Below, in pieces: positions 1-8,427 of a DNA stretch of 64,000 bases (position 1 is the first letter of the stretch; the number at the start of each line of letters is the position of its first letter). A program made the position numbers and the translations under genes. Below the pieces are notes generated by a model that worked only from the letters and a program-made list of their open reading frames with translations, was not told where the DNA came from and ran no database searches. This DNA is from Clostridia bacterium (GTDB taxonomy: Bacteria; Bacillota; Clostridia; Christensenellales; CAG-917): the NCBI GenBank assembly GCA_900763875.1, contig CAAFLX010000037.1, positions 1 through 64,000 on the forward strand, given 5' to 3'.

Positions 1-30
1 GCGCACAAAGCGCAGTGACATAACAGGGGG

Positions 31-141
31 ACGATACTTATCTATGCGAGTGCTGAGTGTTGTCCCCCGCTACGCGGTCACCGTGGGTTCCCTCAAGGTA
101 CGCAGAGGGGGAACGGTGATGGGGAAAACACGTGAGGAAAG
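31..141. repeat. 110-bp element, inverted copy of 10911-11022
   Basis: This stretch is nearly identical to the reverse complement of 10911-11022, with only a few differences (one missing base after CTCAAGGT, GGGG for AGGG). It contains a long imperfect palindrome: the TCACCG/CGGTGA arms and the TCCC/GGGA arms pair around a CTCAAGG loop region. No ORF is credible. The first 220 bases otherwise hold only a small hairpin at 1-13 and the ribosome binding site of the next gene. It could be a MITE-like or structured-RNA element. Confidence 0.8.
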
Positions 142-220
142 CGGACATAACATTAGGAGTGTTAAACAATGCCCCAATACAGAAAACAATACTTGATATG
201 GCAATGACAAAAGGGGGATT

Positions 221-1441
221 ATGAAACAATACGAGTATTTTGCGGCGCAATACCGCACGGGCAAAAAGGAACTCAAACAAGAGTTCGAGCGCAATCAAAA
301 TGCGCTTTTGAGCAACGAAAATGCAAGCAAACAGGAGCTTCAAAACGCTCAAAACGCGCTCAAAGCAAAGTGTAAAGCCGACAAAAAGACTCTAAAAAAC
401 GAAAGTAAACGACTTGAAAAAGCGTTTAGAAAAGAATACGGAATGTTCCGCCGTCCGATTATGGCGGACGTGTTCGACTTTTTTGAAGAGGACAGGGCAG
501 TGCCCAACGGCACAACGCCCTTCAACAACGAAATCAAAATCGAAAAAGATATAATATACAAGAGGGTTGACGGCAAGGAACTTTTGATGGACATATATTA
601 TCCCTCTCGTCCAATCGGCGGCAAATCGCCGTGCGTGATGGATATTCCGGGCGGCGGTTGGATGATTCACAATCGTTTGCGCCGTGACGGATACGCAAGA
701 TGTTTTGCGGCTATGGGGGCGGTGGTTGCGGTCATAGACCATAGGCTTTGTCCCGAAGTTTTCTTCCCGAAAAACCTCGAAGATTGCGTTGACGCCTACA
801 ACTTCCTTTGCGACAATGCGGACAGATTTGGCATTGACAAGGACAATATCACCGTGACGGGCGACTCGTCGGGCGGACACCTTGCGGCGTGCCTAGGGAT
901 ATGCGCAACAGACGCGGAGTATGCAAAATCGCTTGACGTTGCCACCACAAAAACCAAGCCCGCAGGTCTTATTTTTGTCAGCGGAGCGTTCAGTTTCGAC
1001 GTGATGTATCGCATACCGTTCACCAACACGTTTATCGTCAGGTACGTGTCGGGACAGCGCGCAAGAAAGGCGTTTAGATGCTGGAAATTTTATAGGCAAT
1101 CCAACCCGTACAACTACCTTAACGCCAACCTGCCGCCTTGCTACAACAGCGGCGGTATGACCGATTTGTTGTGCCTCGGAGAGGCAAAACGCATGGGCGA
1201 TGCCCTCAAAAAAGTCGGCGTTGACAGCGAGTACACCGTGGGCAAAAATCTTTTCCGCTCCGACCATTGCTACGTCTTGCGCTTCCCGTTTGCGCCTGCA
1301 AGAAAGGACGCGCTTGCGCTGTACAACTGGTATTTTAGGCTTGAAAAGAACCTAGGCGTGGATTTGAGCGCGGGATATAAAAGAGTTGAAACGTTTATGA
1401 CTCGATACAAAAAAGCGTTGAAAGGAGAAATAGAGTGCTGA
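221..1441 (+). CDS. alpha/beta hydrolase (HSL-type esterase) with N-terminal coiled coil
   Basis: This 406-residue protein is a probable cytoplasmic carboxylesterase of the hormone-sensitive-lipase branch. The oxyanion-hole segment is PGGGW (about 143-147), in place of the usual HGGG. The nucleophile motif is GDSSGG with Ser216, and D314 and H348 (SDHCY) are in the expected places for the acid and base. Residues 1-75 are a highly charged, Lys/Gln/Glu-rich helix that looks like a coiled coil and is not part of the usual fold. The start at 221 has a good AGGGGGA ribosome binding site. The stop overlaps the GTG of the next gene, so the two are probably co-translated. The substrate is unknown. 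Confidence 0.85.
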   Translation: MKQYEYFAAQYRTGKKELKQEFERNQNALLSNENASKQELQNAQNALKAKCKADKKTLKNESKRLEKAFRKEYGMFRRPIMADVFDFFEEDRAVPNGTTPFNNEIKIEKDIIYKRVDGKELLMDIYYPSRPIGGKSPCVMDIPGGGWMIHNRLRRDGYARCFAAMGAVVAVIDHRLCPEVFFPKNLEDCVDAYNFLCDNADRFGIDKDNITVTGDSSGGHLAACLGICATDAEYAKSLDVATTKTKPAGLIFVSGAFSFDVMYRIPFTNTFIVRYVSGQRARKAFRCWKFYRQSNPYNYLNANLPPCYNSGGMTDLLCLGEAKRMGDALKKVGVDSEYTVGKNLFRSDHCYVLRFPFAPARKDALALYNWYFRLEKNLGVDLSAGYKRVETFMTRYKKALKGEIEC

Positions 1442-2883
1442 CAGTTGCAGTCGGGGACGTGATAGAAGGCGAAGTTTGCGACTTTGCAAGCGAGGGCGAG
1501 GGCATCGTCAAAATCGGCTCGTATGCCGTTTTTGTGCCGTTTGCAATAAAGGGCGAGATCATCCGCGCTCGTGTTCGCTATGCAAAAAAGGACTATGCTT
1601 TTGCCGATCTCATCGAGGTCGAAAAACCCTCTCCCGAACGCATAAAACCAAAATGCACTTATTACGGCACTTGCGGCGGTTGCGATTTGCAACACGTGTC
1701 GAGAGAGTGCCAACTCAAAATCAAAAAAACCAACGTCGAAAACGCCCTCAAAAAGACGGGCGGACTTGACGTCAAAGTGGACGACGTTGTGCGCCTAAAC
1801 GATTGGGAATACCGCAACAAAATCGCGCTTCCGTTCGGCTACAAACGCAAAACGGGCAGGGTTACGCTGGGATTTTTTGAAAAGCGTTCCCACTCCGTCG
1901 TGCCTATGAAATGGTGCGCCCTCCACGGCGATTGGGCGGCAAAACTCATTGAAATCGTCACCGATTGGGCAAACTCAAACCATATAAGCGTTTATGACGA
2001 AACAAAGGGAGAGGGCATATTGCGCCACGTTGTTGCAAGAAATCTCGATACGTTGTCGGTGTCGCTTGTGGTAAATTCGCATTTTGTGCCGAAACTTGCC
2101 GAGCTGTGCCAAGCCCTCGAAAAAGAGTTTGCAGGCGTGTGCGTTTACGTGAGCGAAAACACCAAAAATACAAACGTGATTTTCGGCTCGTCCGTCAAGC
2201 TCGTATACGGAAAAGAAAAAAAACAGAATCTCGGCGTATTCGACGCGGTGGTTTCGCCCTTGTCGTTTTTGCAGGTCAACAACGACGTGCGCGATGCGAT
2301 CTATGACGAAGTTTGCAAAGAGCTTGCCTCGTTCGAGGGAGATGTGCTGGAACTTTATTCGGGCGTAGGACTTTTGACGGCGCAGCTTGCAAAACGCTTG
2401 CCCGATGCAAATATCACGTCGGTTGAAATCGAGCCGAGCGCAGTTGACAATGCAAAGTCGCTTATGAAGTCGCTTGCGCTTGACAAACGAGTGAAGTGCG
2501 TGTGCGACGACGCATTGAATTTTGTGGATTCTATGTCGAAAAAGCAAGAAAAATCGGTGGATTTGCAAGCGGAATTGCCCGACGAAATCACGTCTTCACC
2601 CCTTTATCTTGGCGAAAAACGCCAAAAACAAGCGAACAAACCGCTTGCGCTCGTGCTTGACCCACCAAGACGAGGTTGCGACAAAGCCGTGCTTGACAGC
2701 GCGATTTCGGCAAATATAGACAAAATAATTTACGTCAGTTGCAATCCGCAAACTCTTGCTCGCGACTTGAAAATTCTATCGCAAGCATACGACGTTGTGC
2801 GCGTTTCGCCTTTCGATATGTTTCCGCAAACAAGCAACGTTGAAACGCTGACGGTCTTGAACAGAATTAATGCGCGCTTATAA
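1435..2883 (+). CDS. rlmD: 23S rRNA (uracil-5-)-methyltransferase, RlmD/TrmA family
   Basis: This 482-residue protein is a SAM-dependent RNA m5U methyltransferase. A TRAM RNA-binding domain covers about residues 1-60. It is followed by the [4Fe-4S] cysteines C74, C80 and C83 (CTYYGTCGGC); the fourth ligand must lie further on. The C-terminal Rossmann domain has ELYSGVGLLT, DPPRRGC and the catalytic-cysteine motif VSCNPQT. An insertion of about 38 residues, Lys/Glu/Gln-rich, separates the SAM domain strand ending NFVDSM from VLDPPRRG. The GTG start overlaps the esterase stop by 7 bases behind AAAGGAG. Firmicutes carry several RumA paralogues, so the exact target uridine (U1939, U747 or other) is not settled. 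Confidence 0.9.
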   Translation: MLTVAVGDVIEGEVCDFASEGEGIVKIGSYAVFVPFAIKGEIIRARVRYAKKDYAFADLIEVEKPSPERIKPKCTYYGTCGGCDLQHVSRECQLKIKKTNVENALKKTGGLDVKVDDVVRLNDWEYRNKIALPFGYKRKTGRVTLGFFEKRSHSVVPMKWCALHGDWAAKLIEIVTDWANSNHISVYDETKGEGILRHVVARNLDTLSVSLVVNSHFVPKLAELCQALEKEFAGVCVYVSENTKNTNVIFGSSVKLVYGKEKKQNLGVFDAVVSPLSFLQVNNDVRDAIYDEVCKELASFEGDVLELYSGVGLLTAQLAKRLPDANITSVEIEPSAVDNAKSLMKSLALDKRVKCVCDDALNFVDSMSKKQEKSVDLQAELPDEITSSPLYLGEKRQKQANKPLALVLDPPRRGCDKAVLDSAISANIDKIIYVSCNPQTLARDLKILSQAYDVVRVSPFDMFPQTSNVETLTVLNRINARL

Positions 2884-2900
2884 TAGTTTCGTTGAAGAAA

Positions 2901-3272
2901 ATGACAAGAAACGAATTTGAAAAGTATATATGCGATACATACGGGGTTGAGGCGGATTTCCCTTGGAGAAACAGTCCAACAAACGCCGTGTTCCGCCACG
3001 CCATCGGCAAAAAGTGGTTTGCGCTCGTGATGGACTTGAAAAGGTCGCAAATCGGCGGTGTCGTAGACGAAACGATTGCCGTTGTCAATCTCAAATGCCC
3101 GACAATGCTCATATCTTCGTTTTGCCGCGACAAGGGGATATATCCCGCCTATCATATGAGCAAGGCAAACTGGATTAGCGTTGCGATTGAGGAGGCGGAT
3201 GAGGAGCAGTTGAAGGCTCTTTTGGATATGAGTTTCAATCTTACGATGACAAAGCCTCCACGCGCAAAATAA
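2901..3272 (+). CDS. MmcQ/YjbR family protein
   Basis: This is a small (123 residues) CyaY-like-fold protein of the MmcQ/YjbR family. The hallmarks are the C-terminal YPAYHMSKANWISV segment, which matches the conserved Y-x-x-x-x-x-x-K-x-x-W-x-x-V block, and the central KWFALVM strand. These proteins are thought to bind DNA, but their role is not known. I chose the ATG at 2901 over the in-frame TTG at 2892. Neither has a strong ribosome binding site. It follows the methyltransferase by 17 bases and is probably co-transcribed with it. Confidence 0.8.
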   Translation: MTRNEFEKYICDTYGVEADFPWRNSPTNAVFRHAIGKKWFALVMDLKRSQIGGVVDETIAVVNLKCPTMLISSFCRDKGIYPAYHMSKANWISVAIEEADEEQLKALLDMSFNLTMTKPPRAK

Positions 3273-3340
3273 GCAAAAAAGTCGAAATAAAACAAAAAAA
3301 TAGCGACGCCGTTTTGACATAATTCGAGCAAAAACGACAA

Positions 3341-3405
3341 TAAATAAAATCAAAAAACAAGGCAAAACAGGCAAAAAACAAGGCAAAACAGGCAAAAAAA
3401 CAACT
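3341..3405. repeat. 21-bp tandem repeat, A-rich
   Basis: The unit CAAGGCAAAACAGGCAAAAAA occurs about twice in tandem in the 150-bp gap before galM, within A-rich DNA. No ORF or promoter of good quality is visible, although a TTGACA at about 3314 lacks a convincing -10 box. Confidence 0.7.
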
Positions 3406-3422
3406 ATTAAGGACGAAAAATT

Positions 3423-4442
3423 ATGAAAATTTCACATCTTGCAACAAGCCCAAAGGGCATTGAAAGCTACAAAATCGAGAACGCAAGCGGCGCGTACGTC
3501 GTGGTGATAACCTTTGGGGCGCGCATTGCCTCGCTGTGCGTAAATGACAGGGACGGCAAGCTCGTGGACGTCGTGGCAGGCTTTGAAAACGTCGATGATT
3601 TTATGGGCGAAAACCCCTATTTCAACGCCGTTGTGGGCAGGGTTTGCAACCGTATCGGCGGCGCAAAATTCGAGCTGGACGGCAACGAATACAACCTCTT
3701 CAAAAACGACGGCAACAACCACTTGCACGGCGGAAAAGTCGGGTTCGATTCAAGGCTTTGGACGGCGCAAATAGTTGATGGCAAGGGCGTGAAAATGTCG
3801 AGATTGTCACCAAGTGGCGAGGAAGGATATCCTGCCAATCTCAACGTGTCGGTGACCTATTCGCTCTCCGACGACAATGCGCTTTCAATCGAGTATGAGG
3901 CAAGCGCGGACGGCGATACGCTCTGCTCGCTCACCAATCACGCCTACTTCAATCTTGACGGCGATTTCAAAACCGTGCTCGGACACAAAGTGTTTATCGA
4001 CGCCGATTTCGTCACCGCCGTTGACGACGAACTCATACCCCACGGCGAGAGAAAAAATATCCTAGGCACTGCGTTTGATTTCACAAAAGAAAAGACAATC
4101 GGACGGGATATAAACGAGGACGAGCATATGCTCAAAATCGCAAGAGGGTATGATTTCAACTATGTTTTGCGAGGCGAGGGATATAGAAAAGTCGCAACCG
4201 CAAAGGGCGAAAAAAGCGGCGTAAAAATGAGCGTTTTTACGGACAGACCGTGCATGCAACTCTACACAGGCAACTTTTTGGAGGGCTTGAAAGGAAAGAA
4301 AATATACGGCTATCAATCTGCGTTTTGTATGGAAACTCAAGGGTTTCCGAACGCTTGCAACGTGCCCTCTTTTGAGAGCATAATCCTCAAAAAAGGCGAA
4401 ACTTACACGGCGCGAACGACGTATAAATTTGACGTCGAATGA
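3423..4442 (+). CDS. galM: aldose 1-epimerase (galactose mutarotase)
   Basis: This 339-residue cytoplasmic enzyme interconverts the alpha and beta anomers of aldohexoses, feeding the Leloir pathway or other sugar use. Family motifs are all present: VVGRVCNRIGGAKF, the NNHLHGG histidine, NHAYFNLDG with the catalytic acid histidine, and the catalytic base glutamate in METQGFPNA near residue 304. Length is normal for GalM. A GGACGA ribosome binding site lies 7 bases before the ATG. No galactose operon genes are adjacent, so it is probably a stand-alone mutarotase. Confidence 0.93.
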   Translation: MKISHLATSPKGIESYKIENASGAYVVVITFGARIASLCVNDRDGKLVDVVAGFENVDDFMGENPYFNAVVGRVCNRIGGAKFELDGNEYNLFKNDGNNHLHGGKVGFDSRLWTAQIVDGKGVKMSRLSPSGEEGYPANLNVSVTYSLSDDNALSIEYEASADGDTLCSLTNHAYFNLDGDFKTVLGHKVFIDADFVTAVDDELIPHGERKNILGTAFDFTKEKTIGRDINEDEHMLKIARGYDFNYVLRGEGYRKVATAKGEKSGVKMSVFTDRPCMQLYTGNFLEGLKGKKIYGYQSAFCMETQGFPNACNVPSFESIILKKGETYTARTTYKFDVE

Positions 4443-4557
4443 GCAAAAAATGCGCGTTTTGTCGCGCGCGGCAAATCAAGTGCCGCCGACAAATTAACCG
4501 TTAAAATGACACAATAAGCGTTTTATCGACTCAAAACGCATAGATAAAGGCGATGTT

Positions 4558-5292
4558 ATGACTATTGATGAAAGATTGAAACAATTTGAGCAACTTGCCG
4601 ACGACGGTATGAATTGCAAAAACGCCGTGCGTGCTTTGGCACTTATCGGCATAACCGATTATGACGAAGATGATTTGAAATCGTTTAGGCTTTGGGGAGA
4701 TTATATGCCTATGGGCGACATCGACCCCTACACCGAAGAGCAGCGTAATTTGCATATTTTGTGGGACAGCATCGACAGAGTTGTGCTTGGCGTAAACTGC
4801 AATTTCGCCGTGCCGTTTAGACAAATAATTGCAAAAAAACTCTTCAAAAAATGCGGCGACGGGTTCGTTGCCAACGAAGGGTGCAGGTTCAATTACGGGC
4901 ATCGCTTGGAAGTCGGAAACAACGTGAGCTGGAACGCAGGGTGCTATATCGACACCAAGGGCGGCGTGAAAATGGGCGACTTTTCAATGCTCACCGAATA
5001 CGTCAAGATTTTCACCCACTCACACAGCGAGCACGACCATATGCAACGCGAATATTACGGCGTGGAAATCGGAGAGTATGCCAAGGTCTACACAAACGCA
5101 ACCATTTTGCCGGGCGTCAAACTCGGCAAGGGCGCGGTGGTGGGCACGGGCGCAATCGTCACAAAGAGCGTTGACGATTTTACGCTTGTCACGGGCATTC
5201 CTGCAAGGGTGCAGCGAGCACGCAAATTCGACGGCGAAAATTTTGACGAAATGAATCAATATATGATGAAAAACGGACTGTTTCAAAAATGA
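4558..5292 (+). CDS. hexapeptide-repeat O-acetyltransferase, maltose/galactoside acetyltransferase-like
   Basis: This 244-residue protein has a helical N-terminus and a left-handed beta-helix of hexapeptide repeats (about 105-225). Examples are NNVSWNAGCYIDTKGG, GEYAKVYTNATILPGV and GKGAVVGTGAIVTKSV. The FTHSHSEHDH stretch supplies the likely catalytic histidine. It ends with the family's VTGIPARV signature. The enzyme would move an acetyl group from acetyl-CoA to a sugar or cell-envelope glycan. The ATG follows AAAGGCGATGTT, a fair ribosome binding site. The gene ends directly against the hairpin array that starts at 5292. Confidence 0.88.
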   Translation: MTIDERLKQFEQLADDGMNCKNAVRALALIGITDYDEDDLKSFRLWGDYMPMGDIDPYTEEQRNLHILWDSIDRVVLGVNCNFAVPFRQIIAKKLFKKCGDGFVANEGCRFNYGHRLEVGNNVSWNAGCYIDTKGGVKMGDFSMLTEYVKIFTHSHSEHDHMQREYYGVEIGEYAKVYTNATILPGVKLGKGAVVGTGAIVTKSVDDFTLVTGIPARVQRARKFDGENFDEMNQYMMKNGLFQK

Positions 5293-5530
5293 TATCGCCT
5301 ATGGCGGTGAGATTGATGCCTATGGCAACAGTGATATGCACGCAAAGCGTGTGTGATATTGTCCTTGCGGACAGTGATATTTGCGCGTTGCGCAAGTGAT
5401 ATTGCGGCTATGCCGCAGTTGTGGAAAAATGAATGATATCACTTCGTGATGATATCGTGCTTTGCACGGTGATATCGCACGTTGTGCGATGATATCCAAA
5501 CAACGTTTGGATTGTGGAATACTTGCAAAG
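5292..5530. repeat. hairpin array A: short palindromes separated by TGATAT/GATATC
   Basis: About ten short palindromes lie side by side, spaced by TGATAT or GATATC. In order their cores are GCCTATGGC, CACGCAAAGCGTG, GTCCTTGCGGAC, TGCGCGTTGCGCA, GCGGCTATGCCGC, CACTTCGTG, GTGCTTTGCAC, GCACGTTGTGC and CCAAACAACGTTTGG. The same series in the same order recurs at 6163-6380 after the HAD gene. It is intergenic and not translated, except that the array's DNA reads open into the downstream ORF. Confidence 0.92.
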
Positions 5531-5539
5531 TTGGTGAAA

Positions 5540-6211
5540 ATGGAGTACGAACTGTATATTTTTGATTTGGACGGAACGATTTTGGATACGGTGCAAGACC
5601 TTGCAATAAGCGTCAATTATGCGCTTGCCGTGTTTGATTTTCCGCCGCTTTCGGTCAATGAAATTGCGGATAGGACGGGCAACGGCGTGAGGCGGCTCGT
5701 TGAGTTGAGCGTGCCAAAAGATACCGACCAAAAAACTACGCTTGCCGTGCTTGACGTGTTCAAACAACACTATTTTTATCACTGCGCCGACCATACAAAG
5801 CCGTATGAGGGCATAATCGAATTGCTCAAAAGTTTGAGGGCGGCAGGCAAAAAGTGCGCCGTTGTGTCCAACAAAATGGACAGTGCGGTGCAAGAGCTTG
5901 TCAAGGACTATTTCGACAACCTCTTTGACGTTGTCGTCGGTCAGCGTGACGACGTGAGGGCAAAGCCCTATCCCGATTCCGTCAACAAGGTTATGGACGC
6001 TCTCGGCGTTGACAGGGCGCACACGGTGTATATAGGCGATAGCGAAGTGGACGTGCAAACGGCAATCAACGCCAATCTCGATTGTATTGCGGTGAGTTGG
6101 GGATTTAGGGGCAGACAACGCCTCGAAGAATGCGGTGCAAAAACCATTGTGGATAGCCCCGGTGAGATTGTTGCCTACGGCAACAGTGATATGCACGCAA
6201 AGCGTGCGTGA
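5540..6211 (+). CDS. HAD-family phosphatase, phosphoglycolate phosphatase-like
   Basis: This 223-residue HAD hydrolase has motif I FDLDGT (D9, D11), motif II VVSNK, the motif III lysine in AKPYPDS and motif IV YIGDSEVD. A helical cap domain (about 15-85) makes it subfamily IA, as in Gph or PgmB. The ORF stays open upstream through hairpin array A to 5462. The ATG at 5540 was chosen because the conserved domain starts there. The last dozen codons (GNSDMHAKRA) are read out of the next hairpin array, so the C-terminus was probably extended or replaced by repeat insertion. The substrate is not predictable. Confidence 0.9.
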   Translation: MEYELYIFDLDGTILDTVQDLAISVNYALAVFDFPPLSVNEIADRTGNGVRRLVELSVPKDTDQKTTLAVLDVFKQHYFYHCADHTKPYEGIIELLKSLRAAGKKCAVVSNKMDSAVQELVKDYFDNLFDVVVGQRDDVRAKPYPDSVNKVMDALGVDRAHTVYIGDSEVDVQTAINANLDCIAVSWGFRGRQRLEECGAKTIVDSPGEIVAYGNSDMHAKRA

Positions 6212-6380
6212 TATTGTCCTTTCGGACAGTGATATTTGCGCGTTGCGCAAGTGATATTGCGGCTATGCCGCAGTTGTGGATAAATGAATGATATCGCCTA
6301 CGGCGATGATATCGTGCTTTGCACGGTGATATCGCACGTTGTGCGGTGATATCCAAACAAAGTTTGGATTGTGGAATATT
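6163..6380. repeat. hairpin array B, copy of array A
   Basis: This is a direct-orientation copy of 5292-5530, flanking the HAD gene on its other side. The order of palindromes is the same. Loops differ while arms pair: GCCTATGGC becomes GCCTACGGC, GTCCTTGCGGAC becomes GTCCTTTCGGAC, and CCAAACAACGTTTGG becomes CCAAACAAAGTTTGG. One hairpin is swapped outright: ATCACTTCGTGAT becomes ATCGCCTACGGCGAT. The first part overlaps the 3' end of the HAD gene. Confidence 0.92.
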
Positions 6381-6383
6381 CCA

Positions 6384-6845
6384 CTTGCGCCAAAGGCGCA
6401 TTTCACCAAGCAGACAATCTTGCGAAATTATGGCAGGAGTTTTTGCCCCTGCTCAAACTGATAGCAAAGATTTTCTGCGCGGTAGTAATTGCGAGAACAA
6501 GTGCGGTCAGTGGCAATCGCCACTATGTTTTAATTTCTATTTGGGGATTCCCACGTCGCTTTGCTCCTCTGAATGACAATCTAGGCGGTTGCCATAACCG
6601 CAACGCAGTAAAAATATCCGCTTGCGCCATAGGCGCACCCACCAAGCAGACAATCTTGCGAAATTATGGCAGGAGTTTTTGCCCCTGCTCGAACTGATAG
6701 CAAAGATTTTCTGCGCGGTTAGTGATTGCGAGAACAAGTGCGGTCAGTGGCAATCGCCACTATGTTTTCATTTCTATTTAGGGGATTCCCACGTCGCTTT
6801 GCTCCTCTGAATGACAATCTAGGCGATTGCCATAACCGCAACGCC
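6384..6845. repeat. 237-bp tandem duplication
   Basis: Two copies (from 6384 and from 6621) each begin with a CTTGCGCCnnAGGCGCA hairpin and run through GGCAGGAGTTTTTGCCCCTGC, GGTCAGTGGCAATCGCCAC and CCCACGTCGCTTTGCTCCTC to a conserved CCATAACCGCAACGC end. They differ at only a few positions. Several short inverted repeats lie within each copy. No gene is supported here; the small ORFs are not conserved between the copies. Together with array B this fills the gap between the HAD gene and the YitT gene. Confidence 0.9.
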
Positions 6846-6927
6846 GTTTGAGCAATGTTCGGAGCGTTTTGCAAAAAAGTGTTTTTTTGTTGTGTGTATT
6901 TTGCTTTTGGCAAATGGGGATTGTATA

Positions 6928-8163
6928 TCAGTTTTTGCTGTCGGTGTTGTCAGTGACGTCGCAAGCTGCGTTCTCTGCGGCGTTCTCTGCGGCGTTCTCG
7001 GTTGGGTCTACGGTTTGGACGGATTGGAGGACGTTGACGTTGTCAACCGCTTGCAAGACGCCGAGGTCGTCAACGGACGATTGCAAGACTTCGGCAGAGG
7101 GGGAGGCGTCGAGGGGGTTGTCGTGGATATGCTCCGATGGAATTACGTCGGACATATCGATTGGCTCGACCGCGCCGTTCTTGACGAGTTTGCCGCCCGT
7201 AAAGCCTTTGCCCGAAACTTCGCCTGCTTGGGTGATGTACATAAACGCGTTGGGGTCGCACGCAGTGACGATGTCTTTGACTCGGTTGATTTGCTTTTTG
7301 GAAGTGACGCAAATGATGACGTTGTGCTCCTTGCCCGTGTAGTAGCCGACCGATTTTGTGATTGTGACGCCTCTATGGAGCTTGATTGAAAGTTCGTGCG
7401 CGATTGCGTCCGACTTGTCGGTGATGATTGTGAAAACGAGAGAGGACATCATGCCCGATTCAACCGTGTCGCACACCTTGGACGAGGTGAAAAGGGATAT
7501 GAACGAATAGAGAATGGGGGAGAGAATTTTGGTGAGAATGACGGTTGCGTCCGCGCCCTTTTCAAGCCCGATAAGACCGAGCGAACCCGACATAATTGCC
7601 ACGACGCAGTCGCAAATCATAATCCACCAGTGAACGTGCGCGGAGGAGTTGTGCTTGTAGATGATTTTGCCAATGATGTCCGTGCCGCCGACGCTCAAAT
7701 CCTGACGGAGCATAAAGCCCAGTCCCGTGCCGCCGATTGCGCCGCCAGCAAGAGCCGCGATGAGCATAAGACCGTAGTTGCCATCGGCGTAGAATTGGGG
7801 AAATCCGACCGCGCCGAACATAAACACAAAGCCCGAATAGAAGGTGAGCGTGATGGTGGTGTAGGTTGCAAACTTGCGATCGAGCACGCAAAACGCCGCA
7901 ATGACCAAAGGTATGTTGAGCAAGAGCGTCATAATACCGGGGTCAAACAGGCTTGACGCCAATTTTACGATTGTCGGATTGCTGCTACGCTCCGCAGCAT
8001 AGTGGATGATTGCCGAAATGCCCGCAATGCCGCCCGGCGCAAAGCCGTTCGGGTTGATAAAAACGTATGCCGCTATCGCTCTCACGCACGCAAGCACGAG
8101 GGAGAGAAAAAGCAGTTTTGCAACGAAATTCGCCTGATTTTTGTCAATTGTGACTTTCTTCAT
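6928..8163 (-). CDS. YitT family membrane protein (DUF161/DUF2179)
   Basis: This 411-residue protein has five or six hydrophobic segments in the N-terminal two thirds. They include the family-typical GFAPGGIAGISAI and GGTDIIGKII stretches. A soluble DUF2179 domain follows (GVTITKSVGYYTGKEHNVI). The last 80 residues are an acidic, low-complexity tail with NAAENAAENAA made from a 12-bp tandem repeat (GCGGCGTTCTCT on +). The ATG at 8163 is preferred over an upstream start at 8232 because it begins the domain and follows GGTGGTGG. A promoter lies at 8211-8239. Function of the family is not established, though a transport role is likely. Confidence 0.88.
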   Translation of the reverse strand: MKKVTIDKNQANFVAKLLFLSLVLACVRAIAAYVFINPNGFAPGGIAGISAIIHYAAERSSNPTIVKLASSLFDPGIMTLLLNIPLVIAAFCVLDRKFATYTTITLTFYSGFVFMFGAVGFPQFYADGNYGLMLIAALAGGAIGGTGLGFMLRQDLSVGGTDIIGKIIYKHNSSAHVHWWIMICDCVVAIMSGSLGLIGLEKGADATVILTKILSPILYSFISLFTSSKVCDTVESGMMSSLVFTIITDKSDAIAHELSIKLHRGVTITKSVGYYTGKEHNVIICVTSKKQINRVKDIVTACDPNAFMYITQAGEVSGKGFTGGKLVKNGAVEPIDMSDVIPSEHIHDNPLDASPSAEVLQSSVDDLGVLQAVDNVNVLQSVQTVDPTENAAENAAENAACDVTDNTDSKN

Positions 8164-8210
8164 ATTCCACCACCACGAAAACATAGTTTTCGCAACGTAT
8201 AGTATATCAA

Positions 8211-8239
8211 AAGATAAGAAGTTATCGGGCAAAAGTCAA
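8211..8239 (-). promoter_or_regulatory. sigma-A promoter of the yitT-type gene
   Basis: On the minus strand it reads TTGACT, 17 bases, TATCTT. It sits about 50 bases upstream of the chosen ATG. Confidence 0.6.
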
Positions 8240-8355
8240 GCGTTTTGAACATTTGATTTTATGGTAAAAAAAATTGTCGGACAAATGTAAGTTTTTAATA
8301 TGTCTTTAACCATTTATATTTATCTTAAAGAGAGAACGTAGGAAGTCTGTCGTGA

Positions 8356-8384
8356 TTGACAGCAGGCGACTTTTGCGATATACT
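8356..8384 (+). promoter_or_regulatory. sigma-A promoter of the DUF1538/PII-like operon
   Basis: TTGACA, 17 bases, TATACT: a full -35 consensus and a near-perfect -10. The transcript would have a leader of about 37 bases before the ATG at 8428. The leader shows no good ribosome binding site. Confidence 0.75.
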
Positions 8385-8427
8385 ATTATCCGCAAAAGAA
8401 AAAGTATAATTTGTATTTATAACAGTT

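Noticed and set aside
31..141. Group I/II intron or insertion sequence at the 110-bp element
   Set aside because: It is too short, with no transposase or intron core.
5462..5539. Upstream start for the HAD phosphatase at 5462
   Set aside because: The extra 26 codons are the hairpin array itself. The conserved HAD domain starts at the ATG at 5540.
5292..6380. Hairpin arrays read as a CRISPR array
   Set aside because: The palindromes differ from one another and only a 6-base spacer recurs. There is no constant repeat with unique spacers and no cas gene.
6848..7956. Two + strand ORFs of 165-186 codons
   Set aside because: They are antisense to the YitT-type gene, with low-complexity products and no family features.
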